NCBI GenBank assembly: GCA_000697665.1
Contig: KL197736.1
Location: 395,247-459,246, forward strand
Length of the DNA: 64,000 nt
Direction of reading: 5' to 3'
Source of the DNA: Jaapia argillacea MUCL 33604
Lineage: Eukaryota > Basidiomycota > Agaricomycetes > Jaapiales > Jaapiaceae
Under the pieces are notes generated by a model, which saw nothing but the letters and a program-made list of their open reading frames with translations, was not told where the DNA came from and ran no database searches. A program made the translations under genes and the position numbers. Positions 12,130-23,803 of the stretch are shown here, in pieces; within the stretch, counting starts at the first letter, position 1; the number at the start of each line of letters is the position of its first letter.

Positions 12130-12510
12130 ACCACTTTCAATTTTACTTGTGTATCTTCATTATGTTTTGTTTTCTTGATCTGTATTTCTACCCATCCCAA
12201 ACCTCCCTGCAAGATCATTCAATAGGGAGTGGGATTACTTTGAAAAGTGATCTCATTTGGTGAGCAAGAGGTACCATGTGGTTGATCAGAGTCGACACAG
12301 TGACAGGCTCTGAAGAGTCTGTCAGTACCATAAGCTTGCTGTTAGTGGCATAGAAAAAGCAACACATTAATTTTAAAATCTTTCATTTCTTTCATCTCCA
12401 CTGCTGCCCATCCGTAAACCCCCTGCGAGATCATTTGAAAGGGGGTGGGGTCACTTTGAAAAGTTGACCTTGTTTGGTGAGCAAGTAGGTAACATGTCAT
12501 TGACACTGCA
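12130..12510. repeat. Direct repeat, two copies about 216 bases apart
   Basis: Blocks starting near 12191 and 12407 share CCCATCC..AAACC, GATCATT, GGGAGTGGG/GGGGGTGGGG, ACTTTGAAAAGT and TTTGGTGAGCAAG in the same order. They look like a tandem duplication of non-coding sequence. No gene is supported between 11.9 and 13.2 kb. Confidence 0.6.
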
Positions 12511-13244
12511 GGCAAAGCCTGGTGTAATCACTGATTTCATTGTGATTTCATGCCGATTATAGACACAACTTGATGACCGTGAGCAGCCCAAGCAAATGCT
12601 GAAGAAACTGTTAGTTAAATCACAGTTTAATCCACCATTTCCTCCCTGGTTCCATGGTGAACACAGCCTCAAAGTCCTCTATGATGAGATCAGTATTTAT
12701 CCAGCAGTCACAGTATTAATGCCATCCGGATACAACCTCAGAGCAAATTTCAGAACCAATTCACAGTTTGAATGGCTGCTTAAATTGGGAATTTGATCCA
12801 GTATGTGCACCCTGAGGGCATCAAGAACACACTCTGATGATTGAAGAACTTGCTCCACATTTGTTCATGATTTGTGTGCTGCACAGACTCAGATTTCATT
12901 GTCAATGAGTTCCACGAGGCAATCAGCATTTGCTCGCCACACAAATAGGGATCAAATTCTGAATGTGAGTCACAATTTGATCCACATGGACTCTGCGCCC
13001 AAATTAAGAAAGGGCGCGCTGAACACATGAAGAAGCCACAGCGCATCAAATTCTAAATGCTGTCACCATTTCCTCCTCGTGCACATTGGAGAGCACATTC
13101 GACTCAACACCTGACATCACAACGTCACGACTCATGATGTCCTCATGTCTCGACTCAGTTGTTGAGCATGTCTCAACTCTGGACCTCACAATGTCTCAAC
13201 TCCTAGATTATGAATGTCTTGACACCACACTTTCATTCACAATT

Positions 13245-13805
13245 TGTTGTGAACACATCTGGACTTGTATATTTTCTTTGGTTTTTCACTCCTTTATTAG
13301 ACTCCCTTCGCTTTGGTATCATTTCCCTTGTCTATGAAACTCAGCATCATTTCATTTCATCTTATCTTATCTTATCTGAGGCATTATCTTATCTCAGACC
13401 TCATACTATTATTAGCGCACAATGACTCGTCACGCATAGCCTCGTCATTGTCCTCTGTTTCATTGTTCTGTCTTCATTGTTCATTATCCATTGTTCATTG
13501 TCATTGTCCCGAACCTTAACTCACTCGCCATTGTCCCTAGACACTGTCTCGTTCGTTATTGTTCATGATACATTGTTCAATATTCCACTGTTCCTGTAGT
13601 ATATAAGGACACCTAGCTACTCTGTATTCACTAGCTTGTCCACTTGAACAATACAGCACTTTAGTTGTATCCTTCAACCAGTTCGCTCATCCTCGTCATC
13701 CTCTACCGCCTCAAGATCGTAGCCTGAGTACTAGTTAGCAAGAATACCTGAAAGACTTACAAGCCTTATTCGCTACCTTACGCTAACGCTAAGGTGCTCA
13801 TAACA
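13245..13805 (+). mobile_element. Solo LTR of the Ty3/gypsy family, 561 bases
   Basis: The ends are TGTTGTGAAC and GCTCATAACA, flanked by the perfect 5-base target duplication CAATT at 13240-13244 and 13806-13810. The sequence parallels the reverse complement of the LTR at 60417-60902: a CTTATCTTATCTTATCT tract, a GTAGTATATAAGG TATA region, CTTGTCCACTTGAACAATAC, then CAAGCCTTATTCGCTACCTT and GCTAAGG.GCTC.TAACA. It is a lone LTR with no inside. Its divergence from the 60-kb LTR is considerable, so it is older than that element. Confidence 0.85.
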
Positions 13806-13881
13806 CAATTAACAAAGACACTGAACCACAACACTGTAGTCGAATGTTCCAGTAGACACAAACCCAGACTTGTTAGAACCA

Positions 13882-16800
13882 CTAATGATTTAGCTGAATG
13901 ATGGTAGGACTTTCTTGTTGAACAGATGGTGGGTCACCAGCCTCCTCCAAATGGACATTTGGGTACCTTGTTGCGGCCCATGAGGTGAAAGTGACCTCAG
14001 GTTTTGATGATTGGGACAGCGCCCAGACAGCTGCAGCGACTGCGACGATGATAAAGAATAAGACATTGGTCCACGAAAATGAAGCCTTGTCTGGTGGAAG
14101 CATTGGAGAAGACAATGAGCATCCAGGGAAATGGAGGAGTAACAGTAAAATCACCTGGGTAGTTGATGGGGGCGCCTCTCTGACAGCAAGTTCGCTTTGC
14201 TCTTTCACTGTGGCCCATACTCAAATTAGACTTTGAGAAGCCCTTTCAGAGACTCCTGTGACGATGCAATTCTGACCCTGAATTTGTGAATATGCCTGAA
14301 TTACTTGGCAAGTCAGGAAAGGAGGATATCATCATGGTAACACACACCACGGCTTGAACAATATCCTGAGCTATGGAGTATCAACAGCTGGTCCCAGAAT
14401 CATTAAAAGTCGTAGATGAGGTACATACCATCATGTTCAAGAATCTGAGTTGTGTCCCCGCTATGAACGCTGATGATTCAACAGCTGCCACCCGAGCCTC
14501 CGCAAAGAACTGCAGATCCATTGTGAATATGTATAATAGGGATGATCACATTGTCTCGGATCGGGTGCACGGTTGTGTGGGTGAAGGAGCTGGGTGCAAA
14601 ACATTGTCTTTTGAGAGAATACCAGTCGATTCCATTGTATAGATTTGTGACAGCCATAGAATCCCAGTGTGGTGAGAGAGATGAAGCCCCACTAAATAAT
14701 ATGAGAGCTCAACCAATCAATTATAGATGGTCAGGAGAAAGGAGCTTACATTCAACAAGAATGTGGACTATATGCCATCTCACCTCAAGGCTATCTGTAC
14801 TCCAAGCACTGTATTCAAAACAGCAATTAGTTCAGAAGAGATTGAGCAATACAAGGAAGCTCACACAATTCTGTGCTTGATATAAGTGACCAAGAGTAGC
14901 CCTTCGTCTGGAAGGAAGTCTAATGATGTTGCAACTGTGCTGGGGAGGTTGATATCAAGTTCTGGGAACTTGGGTGGTTCAGGAAGGGTCTTTTGATAGT
15001 CCCAAGCCACTGTATCAAGTGACATTAATGCTGCAAATAGGGGTAGAGACAGCAGGTATGCACATAGTGTTCCTTGCTTAACGAGGACAACTATGATGGT
15101 CAAATTGCACTTTTATTCCCATGTGCAACATTTGCCGGAGCGCGCTCAACTTGAGGAGCACTCAGTTTCCTCAAGTCCCATTTCTTGCTTGACAGACGCC
15201 TCAAATCCATCAAAGGCTCCCAAACCTCCTCAATAGATCTGTCCGGCTCATTCACGAACACCTCCAACGCTCGTAAGTAAGTTAGAGTCGATGCATATAC
15301 AAACGGAAATTGCCGTTGGTTGCCGTAAAAGGAAATTTCACGTCTCAAACGTGGAATATTCAGACCACTTCACACTCAACTGCTCGTACTGATCTCATCT
15401 GCTTCTCCTGCCAATATCTCTCCTTCCTGATTGTCAGTATAGCCTTAAATCAAGACTTATGAGGCCCTCCGCTCTGGCCTGCCATTAACTGCTCATATAC
15501 ATATCGAGAACCACAACGGTCTGATTGACCACCGGGGTGCATGCACACTATCAATTCGACTGCTGTGCCTTGCGACTTCAGATCACTGCAGCCTGCTTAT
15601 TGTATGTACCTGACCTGCTGTGTCAAGAATAAACTCTCCAGGTTAAGGGGTGAATGAAGTTGCACACGGTGAGTTTGATCTTGCAATATTTGGGAGTTCG
15701 GTGTATGTGACTTGTCTTTCGCGTCCGAGGTCATCTTCATCAAAATCCTCATTTTAATCTGATCTCCCTGCACTCAGTACATGCAACCCTGCCCCCCCTC
15801 CATTGTCACCCACCTTTCCATTGGCGTCTCCCCACCTTTAATACCTTCACATTGACATCCTCCCCCAATCTCCTCACACCCTCGATCATCTCTTCCTTCA
15901 CAATCCCCCCTCTCTTCTCGCCCCTCTCCTCTCCCTTGTCTCCCACCATCCTCCCTCCCGAGTCCGCCACGGTCCTTACATCACACGTCTTCCACCTCCC
16001 CCATCTTGTTTGATTCCCCACCTGTTTTTGTACACCTATATCCAATTAGTATATATCACACCTAACCTAGCCATCAATATATTTTTATTCACAACTGGGA
16101 TTGATACCTAAGGGCGAGTGGTGAGCAGGCTACTTGCTCGTGACATTCCACGCCCAACACGTGAAGTTTCCTTTTACGGCAACAAACAGCAATTTCTGTT
16201 CGTATGTGCATCGGCTCTACGAGTGTTGGAGGTTTGCGAACGAGCTGGACAGATCTGTTGAGGATGTTTGGGAGCCTTTGGTGGATTTATGGCGTCTGTC
16301 GAGCAAGAAATGAGACTTGAGGAAACTGAGTGCTCCTCAAGTTGAGTGTGCTCCGGCGAATGTTGCACACGGGAATAAAGGTGCAATATGACCGTCATAG
16401 ACAACAGAGTTGCCAAAACCAACTGCCAGCATGATGCCGTTCAACACCATGCAATGAATTGAGCCTGGAACCAATTGTGTCCATTCAAGATCTTCTTCCT
16501 GAACGAATTCTGAAGTTAACATAGTATTAGCTTCCAAGTCAAGGAAAGTTCTCACCGGGTCATCACCAATCTTGATGGTATGGATATCACCACAACGATC
16601 ACCAGCAATAATGGTGTGACCAAAGTGCTCATTCCAGATGATGGTAGTGATCGCAGATGTTGCTTGAAAGTGACGAACTTCACAATAGCTCCTCCCAGAG
16701 AAGATGTGAAACAGTCCATCGTCAGCTCCACTTGCAAAGTAGCGCCCATCATGGGAGAAGGCAAGGGCGTTAATGGAATCAATATGGCAGGGATACTTTT

Positions 16801-17036
16801 CTCTAGTCGATATTCAAAGTAAAGTGCCGCAGCATTGTTGGCAGTGTTTGGGATACCAACGACACCACAAGGTTTTGGTGAGGCTTGTGTATCCTTCCAG
16901 TTTCCAAGAGAATCACAGGAGAGCGCTCCAAGCAGAAGATCAAAGCCTCAAGAAATTCAGATCCGAGATGATTCAAAGCTACGAGGAAAGAATGAGAGAG
17001 AGCATCTAAACTAGGTGTACTGGGGCATCTGTGCAA
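13882..17036 (-). pseudogene. WD40-repeat protein gene, split by a TIR element and decayed
   Basis: Read on the minus strand, 16552-16822 encodes a typical WD40 repeat (AFSHDGRYFASGADDG, then a segment ending TTIIWNEHFGHTIIAGD). An intron near 16515-16560 follows, then VPGSIHCMVLNGIMLAVGFG. After the inserted element at 15091-16400 the coding resumes with LPEPPKFPELDINLPSTVA and FLPDEGLLLVTYIKHRIV. This is the order I know from a large Agaricomycete WD40 family. Downstream to about 14270 only decayed similarity is visible, with many stops. A hydrophobic helix (NVLFFIIVAVAAAVWAL, about 14060-14110) probably marks the C-terminal membrane anchor usual in that family. Such proteins are expected to be scaffolds; the real partner is unknown. 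Confidence 0.6.
15091..16400. mobile_element. Non-autonomous TIR DNA element, 1310 bases, with about 250-base inverted repeats
   Basis: The left arm (15091-15350) and the reverse complement of the right arm (about 16150-16400) match closely. They begin CTATGATGGTCAAATTGCAC and CTATGACGGTCATATTGCAC. Both sides are flanked by ACAA (15087-15090 and 16401-16404), a 4-base target duplication. The host WD40 reading (NSVV before, LVKQGTL after, on the minus strand) continues exactly once one ACAA is dropped, which confirms the boundaries. The inside has no transposase. A 4-base duplication is compatible with Sola-like or Ginger-like superfamilies, but the superfamily is not determined. Frames open inside the arms are by-products. 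Confidence 0.75.
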
Positions 17037-17039
17037 CAG

Positions 17040-18058
17040 TTACACCCACAACTGTGTCCTCACCCTTCAACCCCATTATATCATCAGCATTGGACTTGCC
17101 CAATTCCTCCACCCATATCCTCTGCTTCAACATCTGGCAGCATACTCAGGGTAAATACAGTGAGGGGTGCTCAAATTTAAGTAAGATCTGAATAAGGTAC
17201 GTTCAATTGCCTTGTCACTGACGCCCGGTAATCACACTGTTTAATCTATGACTCAGTCCAACCTCACATTCAACCCCAGTTGTTTGCAGCAGATCCTTTC
17301 CCTTCACCTGCAGGAACTTTATCACGTCTGTCCATCCATGCATTCCACTCATTCCATCTACCCCTCAACTGATATCACTCCTGATACTTCTCCATTTCCT
17401 GGAGGCAGCAATCCGATGTGCAGAAAAGGTGGTCATATGGGATGTTCAATCACCAGGTGGATGATAGTTTGTTGATTGACCATTGGGGTTGGATGGAATA
17501 GGTGGCTTCAGGATTCAGAGTTGGATGCCAGACAACTTATGCAGAATGACAATCCTGTTATAGGATTCAGCAGTTGTGGGCCTTCAATTGGGTAGGGGCT
17601 ACAACATGGAGATGCACGACAGGTTGAGTGATGGCAGTCAGATCGTTGTATCCACAAGCCATTGTGAGTCCCCTTTTGCCCTGTATCACATCTTTCAGCT
17701 CACTTCAGTCCCTCTGCTGGTGTGCAGGCTCTGGTCCGCCAGTCGGTGTGTTTCTCTTTTTGAGGAAGCAGTGAGGGGATTTGCAGTGATATCAGGAGGA
17801 ACATTGATGAAGGATTGATAAAGGAGATTGTTAGTGTGCAAGTCTTTATGGAGGTTTGAGGATCCATCCTGTTGGTATTGACAAATGGGCAGACTTGAGA
17901 AGCAATAAAATCTATTTATTTTGGAGTTGGATGACATGCATGTACAAAGCCAATAAACTTCACACTACTGTGAAAGTGACAAAGAAATCCTATCTTGCAC
18001 AAATCTACTCAAAGGGTCAATCTGGGTACATATCAATCGGCCTGAGTGGATGGACTTA
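17040..18058. other. No supportable gene
   Basis: Only short frames occur on both strands, and none has a recognisable domain or clean splice sites. It may include the upstream region of the WD40 gene that runs leftwards from about 17.0 kb. Confidence 0.4.
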
Positions 18059-18059
18059 G

Positions 18060-19475
18060 GCGTGAATATCAGGCAGATGCACGAAATTATATGGTTTTGG
18101 GTCAGGTTTCAGAATGTTATCCAGCCACACCTTGGTTTTCCCAACCAGCCACTTGACGTTATATGCGTCAACTGGCAAACCTCCTGGGGCTCGACTTGAT
18201 GTACTGACATGATCTTTCCTGAATTGCCTTTGGTGAGGAATTGCACCACATCGATCCCCGCCACCAAGCCCACCATTCCCAGCCATGCAATTGTACACAT
18301 GGAAGATGTCAAAGATACCAAGCCAAGGGCGCAACTCTGGTGCTCACCACAGGGGTCACCAGACAACATAGCTTCTCCCTTGAGCATCCACCTCCAACTC
18401 GTCACTGGACATGCCATCAGGCCCCATTCGGTCAAGCATCACTATGTGATGGTGAAGACCATCATATTTCTTCACAATGTTGCGATGATGGTGGAAGAGC
18501 TGCAAATCATTAGACAGCGCAAAGACGACTGACAAGGGCCCCTCACATTAATCTTCCACTCAGATCGGTTGTGTTGAGATCTCCCTTGTTGTTTTTGGGC
18601 TGGACCCAGTTGTGAGACTTGATAGTCCCGCTGCAGCGACTTTATCCTTGTTGCAAATGCATGTTGAATTTGTTCTACAACATCTTCCGTGTCAGGATAG
18701 CCATTAGCAGAAATCAGGGTTGCGGCAAAGATATGACCTGCAGAAATATTCCAGGGTGATCGTGGAGTGCCCAAGATATCAATGCGGAAGCTGTCTGCTT
18801 CACATGCCACTTCAGCACCGTCGGAGGCCATCCAAGCAACAGAAAAGGCAGAAGACTCCATAGGATTGACAGTAGGGATTAAAGGTGATGCGCCCTTCAG
18901 AAGATTATTGAGGTGGATTCTGACTACATCCTGCCGATTCACAATAGGTCATGTTGTGCACTTGCAACTTGGAGATGAAAGACAATGCACAGCAAGTGCC
19001 ACTGCCATTGGCAGGCAATGTTGACAGCTTCATTGTCTCTTTGGTTTCCTACTTGAGGATGAAGATGAGATTTGGTTGGAGTCGTCTATCTTTGATTTCT
19101 CCATTTGGTCGATGAGTTTGGCAAAGTTTTCACCCATTGCTTTATGGGAGGCCAACAATGCTTCAAAGCCTTGATGAAGAGTTTCGTTTAGATCACGGAT
19201 ATCTGCTTTACTTGCAACGCTGGGGTTCTTGAGTTGGTTGAGCAAAGGTGAACATGATATAAAAGAGATACCAAGACATACTGGATACCTGTTGAGGTTT
19301 GAGCCTGAGGGAGCTGGGCCAGTTGCAACATCTTTATCATCTGCGTCTGCCCCTGAATCATGGTATTCATCAGCTGTAGGTGAGTGGTGGGTTGCTTGTC
19401 AACGCATAGAGAAGGTGCCAGGGAGGGTCGGAGTGGAATCAGACTCAGGTTCACCATCACTATCAACCTCCATGG
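18060..19475 (-). pseudogene. Dispersed Agaricomycete family gene, decayed (three in-frame TGA)
   Basis: Exon 1 starts with ATGGAGGTTGATAG at about 19475 and encodes an acidic N-terminus. An intron at about 19245-19310 leads to a coiled-coil-like block (DLNETLHQGFEALLASHKAM). Next comes a conserved block at 18530-18942 (FRIDILGTPRSPWNISAGHI). An intron then leads to MLDRMGPDGMSSDELEVDAQ and a C-terminus with GGLPVDAYNVKWL and DNILKPDPKPYNFVHLPDIH. I know this order of motifs from a dispersed Agaricomycete family of unknown function. In-frame TGA codons lie at 18344-18346, 18356-18358 and 19399-19401, each where Arg is expected (for example YVVW*PLW*APEL), as from CGA to TGA change. Stops also separate the coiled-coil and FRIDILGT blocks. 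Confidence 0.6.
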
Positions 19476-19601
19476 TGGCAGGTTGAACGCCATCTGAGAA
19501 ACCCTAGGAAAATTTCATGAACTAAATCCCATAATATCACATCGATATTATACTCACAGGCATCCCTTTCATCCCCAAGGGATCAGCAATTTCCAATAAT
19601 T

Positions 19602-19838
19602 TTAATGCCGGTATCCACAAGGCCTTTCTGCATGATGGAAAAAATAAGATTGGGTCCCTGACGACCATCCAACTTTCCACTCCGGCAGTGGTCGAGTCGA
19701 AGCAGCTTCCTTCCCTTTTCCCTTTGAGAAGGTTGATTGCATGGGGGTTTTAGCATCCTGCAGGAAGTTAATCTCCTGATTCTGAACGTGTTGTAAATCG
19801 TCTACCATGGCTTGGTGATGCCCCTCAGTTCCCAGCAC
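19602..19838 (-). CDS. Unrecognised short frame
   Basis: About 78 codons are open on the minus strand: Gln/His-rich at first (HHQAMVDDLQHVQNQEINFL), then KGKGKEAASTRPLPEWKVG. The gene just downstream on the same strand begins about 130 bases further on, so this could be an upstream exon of that gene or a remnant of another. No domain is recognised. Confidence 0.25.
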   Translation of the reverse strand: MLGTEGHHQAMVDDLQHVQNQEINFLQDAKTPMQSTFSKGKGKEAASTRPLPEWKVGWSSGTQSYFFHHAERPCGYRH

Positions 19839-20005
19839 CTCCCCATCTGGGTTTTGGGATTCTCATCTGCGATGCTTTCTTAAGGCTCCACTCACTGGAT
19901 ATAATCACTATGAGCACTAATATCACTGATTGATATAAATCACCACACCATCACTAGCAGCATCATCTTCGACTAAACTTCCACGCGAAAGTGTGTGTAA
20001 GGGTG

Positions 20006-20155
20006 TTCCAGCATGAGAGGGGATTCCAGCATATGACGGTGTTCCAGCATGTGATGGTATTCCAGCGTGTGAGGGTGTTCCAGTTCATGAAGGTGTGCCA
20101 GCATGTGAGGGTGTTCCAGCATGGCTGTGCAAGGGTGTTCCAGAATGCAAAGCAC
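20006..20155. repeat. 18-base minisatellite encoding a hexapeptide repeat
   Basis: Six or seven units close to TTCCAGCATGTGAGGGTG follow each other at an exact 18-base period, ending with one 24-base unit. Because 18 is a multiple of three, both strands stay open: VFQHVR-like on +, LEHPHM-like on minus. The period keeps frame, which would suit a coding repeat, but no flanking coding sequence shows which strand, if either, is used. Confidence 0.8.
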
Positions 20156-20229
20156 CTGAGACATGGCTCCCAGCTTGATTAGCAGTACCTAGTCAGGCTG
20201 TCTATCAGAGAGATTCCATCTTATGCTCC

Positions 20230-20860
20230 TCAGTGAGACATACCTTGAGATGAAATCGATGACGAGCAAGATGTTCCAATGAGCATTGAGGCTACAGCTT
20301 GGGGTGATGCAGCTGCTGTAAATTTCGCTGATGAGATATGGTAGCTATGATAATTAATGGCAGGCAGAAGGCAATCACTCACCTGGTTGACTGCCGCTGG
20401 CTGAAAGAGAGTTGGGAGCATTGGAGAAGATATTTCGATGCCTTTCCATCATTGTCTTGTTTTTGTGGGCCATGATGGGGATGTTGAGATGACTTCAGCC
20501 TGCACATGCAAATTTATTGACTCATCAGTCTCATCTGATGTCACTAGGCTGAGGCTGGTGTTGTGGATGTCTGTGGGTCCTTTGGTGGGTCCCTTATGCT
20601 CAAAACAGTAATTTATCGCCACCTGGGACGGACAGCCATAATATATAAGGGAATTGTGCTACAGAGACCGTGGAACGAGGATGAAGAGTGGTACAATAAT
20701 GCAAAGTAGAAACCAAACATAACACAGACTAGATTGCCAGCCAGCCTACAAGATCCAGAAATCATGAATACTACAGAGAAAGGAGGAAAGGGGGAAGGTA
20801 GGTATGTAGGAGGAGTTGTAGTTTGGGTTACGCTCTGATTTGAGATGGCAATGGCCTCTT
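20230..20860. other. No supportable gene
   Basis: Short frames only. A Leu/Phe-rich minus-strand frame at 20613-20867 contains a possible membrane segment but has no recognisable context. Confidence 0.3.
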
Positions 20861-20863
20861 CAA

Positions 20864-21330
20864 ACAACGATCCAAGAGGCGACAGGAAATATACCTATCA
20901 AGAATCCGAATTTCATCAGTAATTGTCCTGATTCATGATGACACAAATAAAACCCATGCTGCAATGGCATGATCAGCTTTGGCAGCTTTGTATGGTTCTT
21001 CAGGTATGGTGCGCTTGTCCCAACAAACACTACACCAATCTCGCCCCTCCACAGAAAATCAGGGAACTTCTCCTGAAGTGCACGATTGATTGGTCCAGTC
21101 TTGTCACAATAACTGCACACAAGGAATATCTCGCCCTGACAGAAGACGAACATATCGTGTACAGGTGAGTTGCTTCCAGCTGGCCAGTTGAATGCCCTTT
21201 CGATAAGGACCTTGGGTTTGCTGGTGATAGTATCGTGAGCAGCATGGAAGGCATCAAATGCGATCTTTTGTCACTGCCTCGGGGGTGGGTGAAGAGGAGG
21301 CCCATGGCCCAATAAATGACCTGCAATCAT
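20864..21330 (-). CDS. Unrecognised protein fragment with a CxxC pair
   Basis: On the minus strand a continuous block reads VHDMFVFCQGEIFLVCSYCD, then FPDFLWRGEIGVVFVGTSAP, then a segment rich in His and Leu ending in ASWIVV before the stop near 20860. Upstream, in another phase, lies TSKPKVLIERAFNWPAG. The composition looks like a real folded domain, and the CSYC pair with an earlier Cys could bind zinc. I do not recognise the family. Exon limits are not determined, and it may be a pseudogene. Confidence 0.35.
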
Positions 21331-21667
21331 CCGTCATTTCAACTTAGGCTGTGTCGATACCTAATGAGTGGAAGTATATGGAGAGAGGTGATGGGGCTTA
21401 CACAGGGGGTTCCCTTTGGCATCACTCACAGAATACCCATCATGTTGGAGGTTGAAAGGAAGGGGAGTTGGAGAGGATGTCCCTTTGCTCGTCCATCCTT
21501 TATCTCTTCTAACATGAGGATGTCGTGTGTTCATTTAGTATTCCAGCGCCTCTGGGTCGCAACGTGCACAATACACTTGCAAATTGATTGTGATACATGG
21601 ACGAAATATCTGATCATGATCATTGCATGGTGTGATTCTACAACATACCAATCCATGAGAAATGAAT

Positions 21668-22117
21668 CTAAGGAATCATGGAAACTGCACACTTCTTCTC
21701 CCTCCTTGCTCGTGTTGTAAGAGCCGACTGTCTCGTCACCCAACTGGGCCCATCATTTGCACGAAAAGATAAAACACAGTCTGGAAATGCTGGGTGGGAG
21801 GTTTCTTCAGTTGCCACCAACCATTGCCCATCCTTCCCAAAGACCCAGTGTTGCAATTTTCCAGATACCTTGTTCTTATGGACATAAATGTCACCCATTT
21901 TACAGTCAACCAGAAGGAGGCTTGAGAGGTTGGTAAGCGATGATGTGCGAAACCAGGTTGTGTTTCCACTTCCCGAGATTGAGTGAAACAATCGTTGCTG
22001 GCGGTATGGGGTCATTGAGGCATACTGAGGCACCACTTCAGAAGATGCAGCTGGTGGAGCTGAGGCAACAGGGAGGGACATTGCCATCATCGCTGGGGCA
22101 GTAGCAGCTGGGGAGGT
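21668..22117 (-). CDS. Conserved Agaricomycete protein of unknown function ('GDIYVHKN' family)
   Basis: The minus-strand frame of about 140 residues contains MGDIYVHKNKVSGKLQHWVF, then GQWLVATEETSHPAFPDCVL, then SFRANDGPSWVTRQSAL and a basic ARREKK end. I associate this order with a repeated family of basidiomycetes that has no assigned function. The N-terminus is Ala/Ser/Pro-rich. The LTR-like element at 22176-23797 lies 60 bases upstream. The minus-strand frame on its far side (23804-24260) may be the 5' part of the same gene, which would then be interrupted. Confidence 0.5.
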   Translation of the reverse strand, partial: TSPAATAPAMMAMSLPVASAPPAASSEVVPQYASMTPYRQQRLFHSISGSGNTTWFRTSSLTNLSSLLLVDCKMGDIYVHKNKVSGKLQHWVFGKDGQWLVATEETSHPAFPDCVLSFRANDGPSWVTRQSALTTRARREKKCAVSMIP

Positions 22118-22175
22118 GCTAAGAAGAACTGGTATCAGTGCTAGATGAATCCCTGATAATAGAACTGCCTACTGC

Positions 22176-23797
22176 TGTGGGGTTCTCGGGGTGTGTGAGG
22201 TCCGAGAGAGATGGGTAGTTCGTCTTCAGATAGAAATCGAAGAACGGGGGTTCAGTTAATTTAGAAAGTGTTGACGGATGAAACAGACCCGAAGTAGAGA
22301 TTGTGAGGTTCGGACGAATCCGAGATAAGATAACCACTCAACGCAGGATCGCGGAGTGGGAAGGTTCTGCAAGTTTGGAGAAAATCAGTTGTTCAGGCCT
22401 GAGATCTGATCTACTGCAGGATCGGTATTCTAAACTGAAAAGCAAAAGCAAGTCGTAAATCGAATCTAGAAGCGCGATCACTAGAACACTAAGAAAGCAC
22501 AGCGATACGAAGCGGAATAAGAACAAGCACTTTAAGTAAATCGAGAAAGACAAAAGAGAATCATTAATTGTAAGTCGAGAAAACATGCAAAACATTGTAG
22601 AAAATCCCTCAGAAATCCCGAAGGTCACTAACGTCAGAGGAGGAAAGAATAAAACTAGTCATCGAGAACGTCGGAAAGTCATGAACGTCAGAGTTGTGAA
22701 CGTCGTCTGAATAACCGGAGAGCTATTACTCGGATGGCGAGAGGGGCAGAAAGAACTTATCTTTTTCCAGCAAATAGTACAGGATTATATACTATATAGT
22801 GTGTCATACTGAAATTTGTCTAAGTCCTACATTCTACTCCCTATGCCTAGCTATCTGAGTGCTTTCGAGCCCGTGAACGAATATGAACGAGTCGGATGGA
22901 GACAGAGTCGGGAAGAGTGAGTGCGAGTGAATCCACGTAAGATTGTGATCCACAAAAGGTCTCCGAGATCGTGAATAATCGATAGTGAGTGTAAAAGTCG
23001 ATGTGAGCGAAGATATTGGTTATGAACAGATGCAGTTAAGTGAAAGAAAGGAGATCTGTATTAGCACGAGTGAGGTGATTTCGTTCAAGTGGTACCGGAA
23101 GTGAGAGATTCCGAGGTGAATCCCAACGAGTAGTTCAAAAGTGCCTTTTGATTCGTACTCCATGGGTGATTCTGTGACAACGGAGTGGACCCGGAGGAGT
23201 ACATCTTGTTGGTATGTAATTGAGGGTGCGGATGGATGAGGTCGAGCATGCAAAGTCGTATGGGTTCCAGATCGTTCCAGCGAATAGGGAATATGAGAGG
23301 TTTTAGCCCAGCCTTGAAGTCTTCAAACGTTGAGTCGTACACAAGGATCATTAGTTATCCTGTAGATCATTAGTTAGGGCATGATAGGGTTTCCGCAGCA
23401 CGAGTATCCGATGTCTTCAAGATGTTTCAACACAGAGGCGATCATGATGTATTGCTGAAGAATCATCCAGCCCAGGATCTAAGACGTCCAAGTGTCCTTG
23501 GCATCACAAGATCTCCGGATCTGATGCGTGCTTCGTGGCGTGTTGTTGGCTCGTTCCCGTAGGCTGTGGTTGTAGCGTGTATTCCTTGATCCGTGATCCA
23601 TCTCCAAACTCCCTATTTCATCTTATCTCTTTGGATCTCCGTCATATCTATGGTTTGAGTATCTTCGGAAATCCCGATGCAAACGTTCTTGGACCTTGGA
23701 CTGAGTCTTGCAGGGACAGGTAAGCCTGATATTGCGAGGTGTTTGTTGATCTCATGTTTTTGGTGCGTTCTGTTGATAGGCGAATCGATCTCCCCAC
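22176..23797 (-). mobile_element. LTR-like element of 1.62 kb, copy 2 (probable solo LTR)
   Basis: This is an inverted copy of the element at 8111-9730, with the same GTGGGG...CCCCAC termini. On the minus strand it is flanked by GCAG next to both ends (GCAG-TGTGGGG...CCCCACA-GCAG), a 4-base duplication like that of copy 1. The counterpart of the TATA-like region lies at about 22790. No coding domain is present. The copies differ by many substitutions over 1.62 kb, so insertion was not recent. Orientation is opposite to copy 1, about 14 kb away. Confidence 0.7.
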
Positions 23798-23803
23798 ACT
23801 GCA

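Noticed and set aside
15806-16045. Charged minus-strand frame inside the TIR element
   Set aside because: Too short and compositionally biased (Gly/Arg/Glu/Lys); no transposase motif.
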